Source: Morella rubra (Eukaryota > Streptophyta > Magnoliopsida > Fagales > Myricaceae). From it: 64,000 nt of DNA. The notes beneath the pieces were generated by a model that was not told where the DNA came from, did no database searches, and worked only from the letters and a program-made list of their open reading frames with translations. The DNA is taken from the NCBI GenBank assembly GCA_003952965.2, contig RXIC02000124.1:1-64000 (forward strand), written 5' to 3'. Every line of letters begins with the position of its first letter. Position 1 is the first letter of the stretch. The position numbers and the translations under genes are program-made. Below, one piece after another: positions 26,906 through 39,690 of the stretch.

Positions 26906-27267
26906 ACTACACCACACTTTGCCCCCTTATCTTTGTGGTCATTTACACTTGCACCCCGATGTATTATTTTTGACACATTGGACCCCTTAACTTACACATT
27001 TTTTCACTTTGGACCCCGCACCCAAATTGCCCGTTAATTTTGACGGATTCCGTCAAAACGTGGAGTGCAATGTATACATACCCCAAAGATACAATGTGTA
27101 CATACGCCAAAAGATAAGGGGTGTGCAATTCGTGTAATCCGCCGTTCGGAAAAAGGGCAATAAAAGTGAAAAAATGTGTAAGTTAAGGGGTCAATGTGTC
27201 AAAAATAATACATCGGGGTGCAAAGTGTAAATGACTCCAAAGATAAGGGGGCAAAGTGTATTTAACC
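26906..27267. mobile_element. TIR element (MITE) with arms of about 95 bp
   Basis: The left arm from about 26914 (ACACTTTGCCCCCTTATC) is mirrored by the right arm ending near 27259 (GATAAGGGGGCAAAGTGT). The match continues through CACCCCGATGTATTATTTTT, GACACATTGGACCCCTTAAC and TTACACATTTTTTCACTTT. The outermost bases on the left have diverged, so the target duplication is not certain. The arms could fold into a long hairpin. Confidence 0.7.
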
Positions 27268-27269
27268 CT

Positions 27270-27812
27270 TAAAATAAAGGGTTAATTACAATTTCTCTCT
27301 CAATCTATCACCTGATTCTCAAATACTCTACGAATTTTAACATATTGTAACTTAGCTCCACAAATTATACTTCTCATTGCGATTTCATCCATCAACCTGC
27401 TGAAGTTGTTATATCGAACAATTTTCGTTCTACTTAAATGACACGTCACTTTATTCTTACTTGAAAAAACAAATCTGACCAACTCGATTTTAAGTGAGTC
27501 ATCTTTTTTTTTTTAATAAAAAAATCAGCTAACTATATATTATTTTTTGCCTGTATAAATTGCTAGAAGCACAGTAAAAGACTAAAGATGACTCAAACGA
27601 GGTAAAATTATCTTTCCGCATAATGAGAAGGTCATGTGTTTGTTACGTGGAATATAAACTGTTCGACAAAATGGCTCATGTCGATTTAGGAATGAAATCA
27701 TAATGAAAAGTATAGTTTATCGAGGTTCAATTGTAATGAGTTAAAGTTTGTTGGGTATTTGAGAATTGAGTGGTAGTTTGAGGAAGGAAATTATAATTAA
27801 CTCTAAAATAAA
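27270..27812. mobile_element. MULE-type MITE with perfect 9-bp target duplication
   Basis: The element is 27279-27803 (525 bp). It opens GGGTTAATTACAATTTCTCT and closes with the imperfect complement ...AAATTATAATTAACTC; similarity of the arms extends well over 100 bases inward. TAAAATAAA occurs at 27270-27278 and again at 27804-27812, an exact 9-bp duplication. It has no coding capacity. Confidence 0.8.
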
Positions 27813-27879
27813 TAAAAATCTAAAAAATTGTAAATTAAAATGAAAACTTAAAAAAAAAAAAAAAAAAAAAATCGGGTCC

Positions 27880-28290
27880 ACCAAACCGGGCCGTTGATCT
27901 GCCCTTACTCGGTAGGACGGGAAGAAGAGAATAAAACGACCAACCATTTTGAAATTGGTCTCTCGATCGGAATCGGCAGCCAAGATCTCCCTTTTAGAGA
28001 CCTGCAAATTAAAGGACATGACGAAACAATTCTCCCTCATAGCCCATAAGTCAGCAGCTACACTCGTAGCCTGCGAAATATTGGTCTTCCAAAGCCCGTG
28101 ACCAATGACCACTCTCCTTTGACTCAACGAAGTAGGCCCCAGCCACCTTGCCTTCCCCAGGTCCCCAAAGAACCTTCATTAAGCAACCATTTAGTGCACA
28201 GTTTGTGGTTGTCAGGAGACCTAGCATTTTGCTCCAAAGTCCAACTGGTAAAAAGACGAACATCACTGTCTGGTGCAATATTATATGTAC
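27880..28290 (-). pseudogene. Remnant of an RNase H-like (RVT_3) domain, probably LINE-derived
   Basis: On the minus strand one frame reads ISQATSVAADLWAMRENC and then REILAADSDRE. This fits the ATSVAAELWALRDGL ... EIESDS pattern of the plant RNase H-like domain found at the end of LINE-type non-LTR elements. The upstream part (KVAGAYFVESKESGHW) continues in another frame, so the piece is decayed. No reverse transcriptase portion was found next to it. Confidence 0.4.
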
Positions 28291-28533
28291 GTCGTTTTTA
28301 TTCAGATTGGCGAAGCTGCTACTAGAATGACTAGAAAGAATTTAGAGGCCATAGTATGGAGCTTTCTTTTAGTTGGTCCCCTTCTCCACTCTACACTAAT
28401 TGTTGCATGCATGTGGAAGCTGCATCTTATCGTACGGTCTTTTGACCTTTGTTGTAACGATGCGCCCTCATCATCAACTATTCATTCGCTTGTCAAGCAG
28501 AAGATAGAAAGCTAAACCACTGACGAGGATAGG

Positions 28534-29226
28534 GTCCAAAACAGTGGCGGACGCAGGGGGTATCTAACTCAAGCGTCCGCCACCTATTACACAGTCCAAA
28601 ACAAATTTTTATATCTATGTGCATGTTTTTTTTTTTTTTCATAAGTTGGCCCGACACCCATTAGGCCCAGGCTATGAGGAATAAAACTAGTGGGCGGGTG
28701 GAAAAAATATATAGGAAAAAAAAAAGCTGAAAATAATGAGGAACAAAGTTACTTTTACCTTATATATATAATCTATTAATATTGGATCTCCAAGCAAAAT
28801 ACACTGTTAATTCTTTGATCAACAATCCTAATCTTGCATTCATATAAGTATGATACTAATTAATGCGATCATATATTAAGATTTTAGTTGACATCCATCA
28901 ACGATTAGGCTGACGATCTTGTTTTTACTTATTTATTTTTTAATTTACCAAGTACCTTTATGAGCACACCCAAACTTTTAGTAAGGAAGCCAAGATTAGA
29001 AGGAAATGTTGAATCAAAGTTAGATGAGAAAATGTTAATTAATCAAAATTAATTGTGCGCTAAATTGTGTGTGGGTGTGAGTTTTGCCTTAAAATTTCAA
29101 TTTTAGTTGCAGGAACAGTATGTCCAAAAATTCAAGTTAAATTCAAGTTTGCATATTTTTTTGCTTGAAGTTAAAATTTCCGTGCACTTCCTTAGTACAC
29201 ATTACAACAATATGACCTTAATCACT

Positions 29227-29258
<32 letters not shown>

Positions 29259-29614
29259 GTGTGTGAAAGGCTCAAAATTGACTTTATCGTATGTCTCTAT
29301 CAAGACGATCTGCATTAAGTGTCCTAGGAAGCTCTCTAAATTCTTCATTAAAAATAAATATGCACTGCAAATATATATTAAAACACCATTGACAACTAAT
29401 TGATTATCTTCACTTTTGTTTTGTCACCTCTCAGTCGCAGTATATAGTACGGTACATGTATTCTAATATTTTTAATGCTTTAGTCCTTAATTTTTGATAT
29501 TGTAACTCTAAGACAATTTTTTTCATTACGAAGGAATTTTTTTTTTTTTTGTCATTTCGCCTTTAAAGTTTGCCACCCTTGAATTTTAATCCTGGTTTCG
29601 CCACTGGTTCAAAA
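28534..29614. mobile_element. hAT-type non-autonomous element, 1065 bp
   Basis: The element is 28542-29606. It opens CAGTGGCGGACGCAGG and closes CCTGGTTTCGCCACTG, giving a 16-bp inverted end with a few differences. The flanks GTCCAAAA (28534-28541) and GTTCAAAA (29607-29614) are an 8-bp duplication with one change, as hAT elements make. The interior has no transposase frame. The same terminal family occurs at 59746-60008. Confidence 0.72.
29226..29260. repeat. TA/TG microsatellite
   Basis: A run of TA dinucleotides passes directly into a run of TG dinucleotides. It lies inside the hAT element at 28542-29606. Confidence 0.9.
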
Positions 29615-31489
29615 TATGCTATCCAACACAAAAAATGAATATCTTGACTTCTACCTATGTCAATCTTCCGTCAATTGGCTAATTTTTGATGGACAACATG
29701 TGTATGAAAAATAGACCACAAAGACCGTCTTGTTCAAAATTATATTTTAGTGACTGAATTGTTAAAAGTCAATATTACAAGGACTGTAATAATAATTAAG
29801 CCTAAAATATTTTATTGTCATAGTTAGCCACGTCATTCATTCGTATAAAGTAGATAAATGACTAATTTGGAAAAGATCCCTGCCCCATGAATCTCTAGAG
29901 GAATAAAATTAGCTTGTGGTTTTACTAAACTCACTCGTTTACTTGCAGCATCGACCCTGAACTACCAGGACTGAGTTGTTGTTATTCATCCAAATTGAGC
30001 TACACTGAAGCATCCATCGTGAATCTTTCACCCCCCCCTAGCAGTACTCTGGATTCTGTCTCTGAAGATCTTTTTCTTTTTTTGTTTGATAAGCCTCTGA
30101 AGATCTTTTTCACTTTGGGATTTGATGCATGGGGCCTCAATGCTCACGGGGTACAAACGAAGCCTAATTACTCTTTAGTCCTAGAGCAGTAGGCATATAC
30201 CCATAACGTTCCAACGAGTTTTGAACTTATTTTCTACTATTATTGCAGGATAGGCAATTACTTGCTTGTTAATTTTCTCGTCTTGCAAACAAGAAGGGAG
30301 GGAAAAAAGCTTAACAAAAGAAACAGACGCACCAACTCACTCCTTATCAACCTAGATTCCTCTCAGGATACCATTTACGTTTCCTTACAATCTATAACTT
30401 TTCAGTGGTTGTTTATTTTACTAATCCTGTCAGGCAGGAACAAATATCAAGAGCGAACAGGTTTTACAATTACGAGACGAAGCATCAGATCCAAGGCTAA
30501 GGGTTTAAGCAATGTCTGCAGATCCTAGCTTTGCTGCCGGCTAAGTCAACTGTCTGCCGGGCAATCGCCCCAAAGTACCCTACAGAATCTTACTTAAACA
30601 ACCCACTAATTACTGAAAAAATCAAAACTGTTCCCATAAGGATCATGTTACTTATAATTTGGTAAGAACAATGAACCCTTAAGAACTCAAAGGTGGGTAT
30701 AAGGTTCCCAAAGAAGTCATGCAGTTGAAAATTCAGGTCTGATTTTGAAGCATAGATTGTGAGGGTGAGTGGACTGGAAAATAGCACCGAGTCGGGGGCA
30801 TGCACCACAGTTTACGCTGTGTTTTTTAATGGCTTTTTCCACAGCCTCCGCATGGAGTTTTGCTTTTTCCTAAATTTGGCCGTATTAACTGTTCCTCTCA
30901 TTTTCATACCTAAATGTTACCTTTTTCACCGAAAGAAACAGAACCAGAAAAACAAAAAGAAAAAGAAACGAAAATAACGGGACAGCAATCAGGCACCGCG
31001 GCAAAAAAAGCATCACCAGCCCAACGGGGCAAGTTGAGCTCACATCAATCATGAATTACTGGGTCCCTTAGCAGACAGATGCCAGTCAAAATTTTTGTTA
31101 GTTCCTAGAAAAATTAATGTGCCAGGAGTAGGCCACATCTTTCTACGTTTTTTCTTTCTGCCCAGCTTTCTCAGTTTTTTTTTTCTTTTTATACCATCAC
31201 ACATCCTTGAACCAGGGAGAGAGAGAGAGAGTAAAAGGCATATATTTATTCATCTGCAGAATCTGTGAACCTCGGATTCGACAATCCCAGAAATTTCCTG
31301 TACAGAGACATTCTCCTTTCCACCATAAAGGGCGCCAAAATCACAAAATTCCTCGTATTTACAGGTCCGAAAGAACCCCAAAACTAATAATAGTAACAAT
31401 GATAACAGCCCGACTACAAAAAGGGAAAACCCAGCTCTCTTCTAGATTCCAAATTTCCTCAGAAACCCAAGCAGAACAATCGTATATAA
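29615..31489. other. Gene-free stretch up to the 3' end of the DUF632 gene
   Basis: No gene was recognised. The last few hundred bases before 31490 probably include the 3' untranslated region of the minus-strand DUF630/632 gene. A GA repeat lies near 31217-31232. The open frames around 30000-30980 show no domain motifs. Confidence 0.5.
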
Positions 31490-34400
31490 TCACCCGTCTT
31501 TGGCATAGGAATGGTTAATAGCATAGGAACGGTTGCACACTGATTCGAGTGCCTCGGTAAATAAGGCAGAAAAACTGGTTAATGCCTGAAAAACGCCAGG
31601 CAAGCCCGTCTGTAGATTATTTAGTGTCATTGCTCTGGTCACCTCTACCGCCTTCGAGTGCCTCAGCATCTCATCTTCCACCCGTCTTTGGCATGCTGCA
31701 AGCTCAGATTTCTTCTCAGCAAGTGGGTCCCTGGCATCCAATGCCTGCCCATTGTCAGGCCCAGGATCAGGAAGCCCAATACCTACCATAGAGTAGGAAT
31801 GGTAGAACTTCTTTTCTATGCTTCTAAGAGAGGAAGCCTTTTTCTCAAGCTCCTTAGACGCAGTCTCAGTACGTTTTTTCACCTTGAGCTCTTCGCTTTG
31901 CTTCACAGATATCACATGAACAACGTTGATAAAGCTCTTGATAGCTTCAGAGGCAACTGTATCCGGAACACGATCAAGGGCAAGCTTCCATTCATCACAA
32001 AAGACATATATCTCAGAGGTTTCCCTGTGGCTGTTTATGTTGTCATTGTCAACTGGTAAAAGGGTCAGCTTGAACCAGCCATGGAGAGAGTGGATAAAGT
32101 CCCTTTGAAACTTTATGAGACGACAGAAACTGGAGTGCCAGGCAGAGACAGTTGATTCAAGGTCACGCGTTGCCTGCCGGTGTAATTCAGAGGTTGAATC
32201 ACCTTTGGTTGACCGGTTCACAAGTCCCCGGACTTGCTGCACAATGTCATTCTGAACTTGGTGGTACTGGTTCATTGATCTCCACATGTACATGAACCTG
32301 CACACAGTAAGACAAACATTAATTCATTGTCTTAATTCAGGGATCCCAACATCCTGACTGTCAGCGCATTACTTGTAGCACACCTAGTCATACCATCAGA
32401 GAATTAGGCCACTATTTGACAGCTTGGTCCTTGCATACTGCAATATCACGTATACACTGTCTACTCTCATCTACCAAATCTATCTTATTTAAGAAATAAT
32501 TAGAACCCCCCCCCCCCCCCCATTTGTCTTAGAACCAGGTTGGAAAGTTAAGGTTCTTGAAAAAGTTCCAATGTCCTCAAAGAAGTCTCCAGTTCTGCAT
32601 CACATATATTGGAAGGCAGAAACTATATGATTACAGAGAGCTTCAGCAACCTGGAAGCAAACTTTCAGGATATGCATATAAGCTCAGGAGCTTGTTGAAT
32701 GGTGAGAAGCTACAGTGTAATGGATAAGAAGGTGAAAACAGGGGATCTCATAATACAGCAGCATTACCCGAGATTCTGTGGTTATTTTTCATTGATGTAA
32801 TCTTTGTAGAATTAACATAGTGTTTGGATGTAAAATTTTAATAAAATTTTGTGTTGGTGTTAAAAAAGAGGTGGTATTGGAATTGGTGAATGAGAGACAA
32901 AAGTAAAAGTAAAATTTTGATGTGTGTTTATAAAGGTAAAATTTTATTAAAATTTTGTTAAAATTTTTGATACACAAATGCTATGTAAATAAAACTAAAG
33001 GCCAACCAACACTTCTCCCACAAGAATTATCTCACAATCATCGTGCTCTCTACTGTGTTCCTAGGCCAATGTATTCTCCACAGTTCAGACTAATAAGATT
33101 GAGTGCCAACCATGCTCTTGATTTAATCAAAACCAGCAACCAGTCATACACCTAGACACAGACATTCACCATTGTGGGGGTCATGTCACTGGGATTTGGC
33201 CCCCAAGAGGGCTGCAGATCAAAACAAAGAAAACCATTTAAAGATGGTGTGGGGCCACTGTAAAATATTTAAAAGTTAGCCGCAATTTGAAGAATCCATA
33301 ACCAAAAGGCACATTTAAGTTACGGAGGGGACGAAAAAAGTGGCACTGTGGATCAGTGGCTCATAATGCTTCAACTACCAAATAAAACATGTCTGCAGTT
33401 AGCAGTTGTATGTTCTTCACAAGTACCAAATTCAAGAGCCAATCCCTCGATATGAAATGTGCTTGCTCTTAACACCATAAATTATGTATATCAACAAAAT
33501 GCAAAACTTCCAACCATACTTCCTTGGCATCGGTAAGGCAGACTAATCATGCAATTTTAAATCAGAGTAAGTAGAGTAATAGGATCTCTGAAGATGAAGT
33601 TAAGGCAACAAGCACAGGCGCTTTAATGTCCGGTGGCTAGAAATCTGACATGTGTGAAGCAAATCCATCCTGACAGGCTTAGGAGATCAAGCGAAGCGAA
33701 CTTAAGATAGAATTCGACCTCAATTCGAGACAGTCAAAAGAACTAATGAAGTTTGAGTTTGAATTTTAAAGTTCAAACTATTTTTTTTCTTCTTATTTTG
33801 GCTAAAAAATTTATCCAATACTAAAAACGAGCTAAATTTTTGTAAAGCAACAGTACTCGTAATTCTAAACCCACAACATTTGATATGTTTCTCCTGATCA
33901 TGTTACTGCAAGCATTGGGAGGTATCTTATTATCACATCTCAAGCGCATTTGCAATATGGCAGTTGATATCTTCATCATAATCATCATCCTGTCAGTCCA
34001 TCATAGAGTTATATCCATCCTAGGGGAAAATAGAAAACACATACCCATGACAGAGTTCAACAAGCTGGGGAACAAGAGTTCAAGACCGATGATTGCAGAC
34101 GAGGATTGACAGCCTGAGATGAGATGTGACCATAATGAGTGACTGCAGCTTCTTTATCGATGTCTTGGTCTTGTCTAACTTGACTTCATCCTCCCCTTTG
34201 TATTCCTGACTCTGCAGAGTGGCCAACTTCTTCTCATGCTCTATCTTCACGCCTTCTCTAGTCTAAAATTCATAGATAAATTGTTGCCTGCATCAGCACA
34301 TGTCGAATTCGAAACCCCATGCAAGTTTAAAAAGAAAAGTAAATCACAGCACATATTCATCCTTCAATCTAGCCAAAAAGGAGCACAACCACACCAGACG

Positions 34401-36537
34401 CAATGTGCACATTTGGAAAAATTCCTTGCTATTCACTGTTGTAACTCACGGGAATAAAAGCTTTTTGTTGCAGATAAAAGGGATACCTCAAACTTAGCAC
34501 TGCCGTACAAAAAAGCCAGGAAATTGTATTACAAAATCTCCGTCTTAAATACAAACTTGTCGTTAAAGGGGGGGTCAATGAATCGTCCGCAATATATGGA
34601 AGAAAAGCGAACCTCATATTTACTAGTCCAAAACCCAGAAGCAAGACAACCTAGAATTCCTCTAGGGAGTTGATCTCACTCCAATCCGTGAAAGAAGCCT
34701 CGGCCGTAAGTTAGTTAGTTCAACCGCTAGGAACATGTCGGTCAAGGGCATTTTGGTAATCAAAAGCAAAAAGGTCGATTGATCTACAGAATTCCCACCA
34801 TAACATAGGGGTATTATCGTAACTTAATAAAGACACACCAACATAACAAAAAGTTCATTTAAGCTAAAATAGTCAAATATAGCGGGAGGCTTACGCTACC
34901 GAACGTGGGTGAATATCCTACTCACCAAGCCGACCGCTCTCCGGTCCCAAGGATCATACAGTTATCTCAACCAAAAAAAAAAAAAAATCCAAAAAAAGTT
35001 GTCTACCTTGATCTCGTCGTAAAGCTTCTTCTCCCAAGCCAAGAGCCGCTCCAAGGTGGAGCAGAGGCTCTTTGGACCGCCGGGTTCATCGAGCGACCCC
35101 GCGTCGAGCCGGTACTTAACCGCCAGTGGCGGTTTTGAGGTCCAGCTGGAGCTCAGGTTGCTCAGCACACTACTTGAATGGTATACAGTCTCTGCAAGTG
35201 CAAATTAACGATCAAAATCGGTAAATCAAAAGAACTAATAGTCTAAAATCTTGATTCTATGTTTGGTTGCTGAGTAAATGCAGGAAAGGTAACTTTTGCG
35301 ATAATCAATTTTGATCTAAAGAAAGTTAATTAAGAAATAAGTAAAAGGGAAATCTCTCACTCTTGAGCTGCCTGAAGCTCCGATCGAAATGAGCCCTGCC
35401 GATCTCTAGCATTTCCGAGACCTGGTCGCCCGCCGCGGCGGCCATGTCGAAATTCTGCTTAATGGCCTCCACAATCTCTTTCAAGTCCTTGTGTCTTAAC
35501 ACCATCTTCATGTTCTCCGACGAGATCTCCCCAGTACGATAGCTCCCCGCCGACGACCCCGCGTCCATCGACTTCGTCCTCGTCGGGAACTTCCGCAGCG
35601 GCTCAGGCTCCGCCGCTGCGGACACGGACGATGTCCCTCCGAAGTTCGACCGAGTGCCGATCTCGGATCTCGAATCCCCGTCGCGGTCGTCACCAACCAT
35701 TTCTTCTTCGTCCGATGAGCTGGTTGTGCTGTAATGATCTCCCCATTCGCTACAGTGCACCTCCTCTCTCTCCCGCTCCGCTTCCGTCGCCGTCTCGGTC
35801 TCCTCCTCCTCTCGGTATTTCTGACGGTCGAAGAAATCGTACTCCGATTTCTCCGTTCCTTCTTCTTCGCCTTCGTAGTCGTCATCCAAATGGTGTTGCT
35901 GCGGATGGTCGACTCGTCCATTGCGGAGTTGAGCATTCCGTTGGTTGAAAAATTCGGAGTTGGGAGGGGAGGGAGGGTAGAAGTTCTCCCAGTTCCACAT
36001 GGAGGAGGCCTGGGAGGGTGTTCTAGAGTAGGTGGAGTTAGCCTGGAAGGCCGTGGGGAAGAAATCACTTCGTGGGGAGTGACTCGAAAAGCTCGAATCC
36101 GAGAGTATGTGAGGGAGTTTCGGCTTCGGCTTCGGTTTTGGTTTATTCAACGACGTCGTTCTACGAGGAGTGGCGGTAGTTGTAGTGGAGGAGGAGAGGA
36201 TGTGTGGGAGCTTAGAGCTGGCCATAGTAGGAGACAACGGTGGCGGTTGCTGACGTAGGGAAGCGGAACGAGAGGGGACAGAGGGAGGGATGGGATTGGG
36301 ATTGGGAGGATTGGGTGGGTGAAGGAACACGGCAGGGGTTTGATCGGAGACGGAGAGGGGTTCGCCTTCGGCGAATGTGTAGAGGGCGGAGCCAGTGAGA
36401 CGGAGGGACCGGACGTAATCGGCATGCGCGGCGGCCAGGTGGTGGCGGGAGAAAACGGCCTCTTTCATGAGGCGTCGCCGCTCCTTACACCGCCGCACCG
36501 TGTCCTCGTTGTCCAGCTTCGACGCCGTACAACCCAT
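31490..36537 (-). CDS. DUF630/DUF632 protein (NRG2/REL2 type), interrupted by a stop in exon 3
   Basis: Members of this family act at the plasma membrane and in the nucleus; Arabidopsis NRG2 is needed for nitrate signalling and rice REL2 for leaf shape. Exons on the minus strand: 35361-36537, 35007-35191, 34045-34262 and 31490-32297. Phases close exactly (796 codons including the terminal stop). MGCTASKLD at the start is a likely N-myristoylation site and opens DUF630 (residues 1-60). A Pro/Ser-rich and then acidic linker follows. DUF632 starts around residue 340 and runs through [60 protein letters not shown] and [20 protein letters not shown]. In exon 3 about 15 codons between MVTS and [11 protein letters not shown] are out of frame and contain TGA at 34080-34082. 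The expected residues (SQAV, SSAIIGL) appear in the other frames. Everything else is intact, so either the allele is damaged or the base calls here are wrong. Confidence 0.85.
32506..32521. repeat. C16 homopolymer
   Basis: Sixteen consecutive C in the last intron of the DUF632 gene. Its length is likely to be unreliable. Confidence 0.9.
32816..32988. mobile_element. Tourist-like (PIF/Harbinger) MITE in a DUF632-gene intron
   Basis: The element is 32816-32985 (170 bp). It opens CATAGTGTTTGGATGTAAAA and its right end is the imperfect complement, CATAGCATTTGTGTATCAAA. TAA flanks it on both sides (32813-32815 and 32986-32988), the standard Tourist target. Both arms contain repeats of AAAATTTT. 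Confidence 0.65.
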
Positions 36538-39500
36538 ATATTTCTATCAATATTATCTCTATATTCGAACGAAGAAGCAAACTACAGGTTTGAGTGGTGG
36601 CAATGCTTGATGCAGAAGAAAGAGATTGAGAGTGGAAGAGTGAGTGAGCAAGTGAGAAAGGGAAGGAGACGGGGTGTGAGGAGGGTAGGTGTTATAGTTG
36701 AACTCTGGTCTACTGTTGATGCCTTTACTTTGCCTCCTTTTCTTTCCCTTTTTAATTTTTAGAGACTTTTTTTTTAAAAAAAAAAACACTTTGCTTTTGA
36801 GAGAATTCAAACTGCTTGGAATTGTTAATATCACGAGCTCCTTTTTCTGTGGGTGAAACTAGTAAGTGGATACTATGTTAGCATGGGACAGGTGGTAATT
36901 AATCTAATGAGGGTTTGTTTTTTTTAAAAGGTTTGATACGGAGGGTGATAATTTGGATTAATTATTTAGGGAATCATAGAAGGCTGCTTTTTGTTTTTGT
37001 TGGTGCTTTGCTGGGTTTGAACTTTGAAGGGTTGGAAGATGGGGGGGAGGATCTTCTACCGAATTTCTGTGGGCCAGTTTGCTTTGATTATTGAGTTTAA
37101 GGCTTTCACCTGTACTCCTGGACTTTGTTTCTTTTTGAAATGAGGATACTCTCTCTCTCTTTCCAACTCATATTTTCTTGGCTGGGATTGTTCTGTTGGG
37201 GTCCTTGATGGTGGAATTTGGCGAATCTATATATATCTTTGTGCACCAAGTGGAAAATATTTTAGTAGGTTTGTGTAGATCTAACCATCCCAACAGTGAA
37301 GGAATGACACTTCTGCTGGGATGTGAGCTGCGTTGTTTACACCCAATTATGTCATCTAGAGGTTGGCATTTGGACAAATGCAAGGCAGGACACATGAAGG
37401 AAGATGAAGATACCCAGAGCCATCGGCCATTGATATTCCGCAAGAAGTGGATTCTTTTGGAGAAAAGCAAATGAGAAAAGGGAGAGAGGGAGGTGAGAGG
37501 CAGAGAGATTGAGAACGGTGAAAGGTTTTAGTCTTCCCCTTTTTCTACCAAGCTTTTCATTTCCCCCATTATCTCGCTGGATCCAATTATCTGTGCACAC
37601 AACATATAACCTTTTGTTTTGGAGCTTTCTTTTTATTTTTTTTGAATAATCCTTTCTTTTCTTTTCTTTTGTCATTTTTTTTTCTCTCTTTTAACAAAAA
37701 GTGTAACTTTGGGCTTTCGCCGTTAAAACCGACAGAAAACTTAACGGTATGAAAGGACCTTTCTTACACTTCCAGGCTTCCAGCTTAGCAAGCTCTACCC
37801 CACAATTGTAACCGGTCATTGCGTGCCATTCATTACTTCGGTTCTTTGTGGGTATCAGATTCTGCAACAATTTACAGAGAAGGATCTGTCAGCAAAGTTC
37901 TTGAGTTTTGTTTTTGTAGAACTTTTGAGAACACCCCTCCCTCCCCCAAAGAAAAGGAAAGCCAAAGAATCAAAAAACCCACCTCTCTTTCCCTTTGGGG
38001 GTTGATTATCAAGATAAGCCCTATTTCCCATATTTTATGTTTAGTTATAAAGTCCTCCAGCCCTTCCTACCCTAGTACGGCTAGTTGTATCCCCTTCATC
38101 CCCTGAGCAATATAGACCAATGCGACAAACATGCCACCCATTAGACCAAGTACAATAAACCCTTACAAGATTTTCCAATACTTTAAAGTAGTATATAAGT
38201 GGCAGCACACAAAATCTCCTGCTCTGAACACCCTAAGCAAAAGCGTCGATTCACTAAAAGTTGCAGGAATATTATAATTCTCCTTAAATTGGGGTTTTGT
38301 AGGCATCCTATCCAACCTTCAGAAGCAGACACTAAAAGGTTGAGAGAGAAACAAGTGATGGGTATATTTTGCTGGGCGGTAATCCAAAGATAATGATCGA
38401 ACTGTTTTGTCTTCTAGAAAAAAAGGTAGGCACTGCGGGCCATTCCTTGGTCTAGTCAGAAGGTAGGGTAGTCCATTATTTGCCTTTAGATTAGGGAAAT
38501 CATTTGATTTTTCAATTACAGACCTTTCCTTGCCGTGGGCCCAAATAATCCATTCACGAATATACCTCGGGATTTATTTGAGGTTGCTTCGATGGCACAG
38601 ATAATGAATCAAGAATAGTGGGTAAAATTTGTATTTAGATTAACATCGCAATGCTTTAAACGACATAAGAAACTTGAAGAGAGGCCCAAAACGACATATA
38701 ACTCAAAATTATTACTTTCTCTTAACAACTAAAGTAAACAAATGTATATTTAGAAAAAAAAAAAAAAGTATAAATGTAAACAAATTTACTGTTTTGATCG
38801 TGGGAGATAATAATAATGAAAGAGGCATGGAGCCATGCATACTCCCAAAAGAAATGAAAAGAAAAATGCATACTACTACCTTTTCTTATAGCTCAACCTG
38901 TCAATTTCTTGAAGTTTTTTTATTCATAGCTCAAGCTGTGTACACTTCTTACCCCGATCTGAAAAGCCCAAGCCCTTTAGGAAAAGAACGAAGCAAAGCA
39001 TATTCCTAGAAAAATACGAACAATGAAAAAAAAAAATCCCTTTTCCCTTTGGCTCAACCTTTCTATACTTGTTACTCCGATCTGAACAGTCAATTTTTTC
39101 TTACTCTAATTTTCTGTACTTCCCAAACTTGGGCCAACACATCTGAAGAACGAGGGCCTTTATTTCACAGACTAGTACAATCATTTGGGTGACAATCCCA
39201 CTTTACGATTTTGCACGATCAACCAATCTCATTGGTGTTTCAGGTCATCCAAGAAAAATACAATAAACAAAAGGGGCAAGGGAAGAGATAAGAGAAAAAG
39301 GGCAGAGAAATGACATAAAAAACGAAACAACCATGGAAATTTATCTTTTCTATTTCTCCACGTGGCCGAGACCCCACAAGCCAACCCAATTGGGTGCTAT
39401 GTGGAACCCACCACGTTTTCTTTGCCAAACAGCTAGCATTGAAGAAAAAAATTATAGAAAAGAAAATAAACGGATCTGTCTTCCGAGTAAAACAAACAAA

Positions 39501-39690
39501 ACACACAGACTGATCATCCCTCTGGATACTTCCACTAAGACCAACTAGTAGTTGAGAGAGATCCTTGTTTACCTGACAGACCCCCCACAGTTGACGGGCT
39601 GACACGTGCCAGTCACACACGCTTCAGTGATACTGTTAGTTTAACAAAACTTGGTAATAGAAATATGGTATACGGTGCGTCTCCATGCTC
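36538..39690. other. DUF632-gene promoter and leader, then gene-free stretch to LCMT1
   Basis: The first 200-250 bases are probably the leader and promoter of the minus-strand DUF630/632 gene. The last few hundred bases before 39691 are probably LCMT1 3' untranslated sequence. Between them no gene was recognised; there are several short T-rich and A-rich runs and no clear transposon ends. Confidence 0.5.

Noticed and set aside
34045-34262. A tiny intron removing the shifted patch in DUF632 exon 3
   Set aside because: The only donor/acceptor pairs that restore the frame locally would make introns of about 15 bases, far below the plant minimum.
35508-36425. Long open frames on other frames of DUF632 exon 1
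   Set aside because: They are composition-driven shadows in a GC-rich, Pro/Ser-rich exon.
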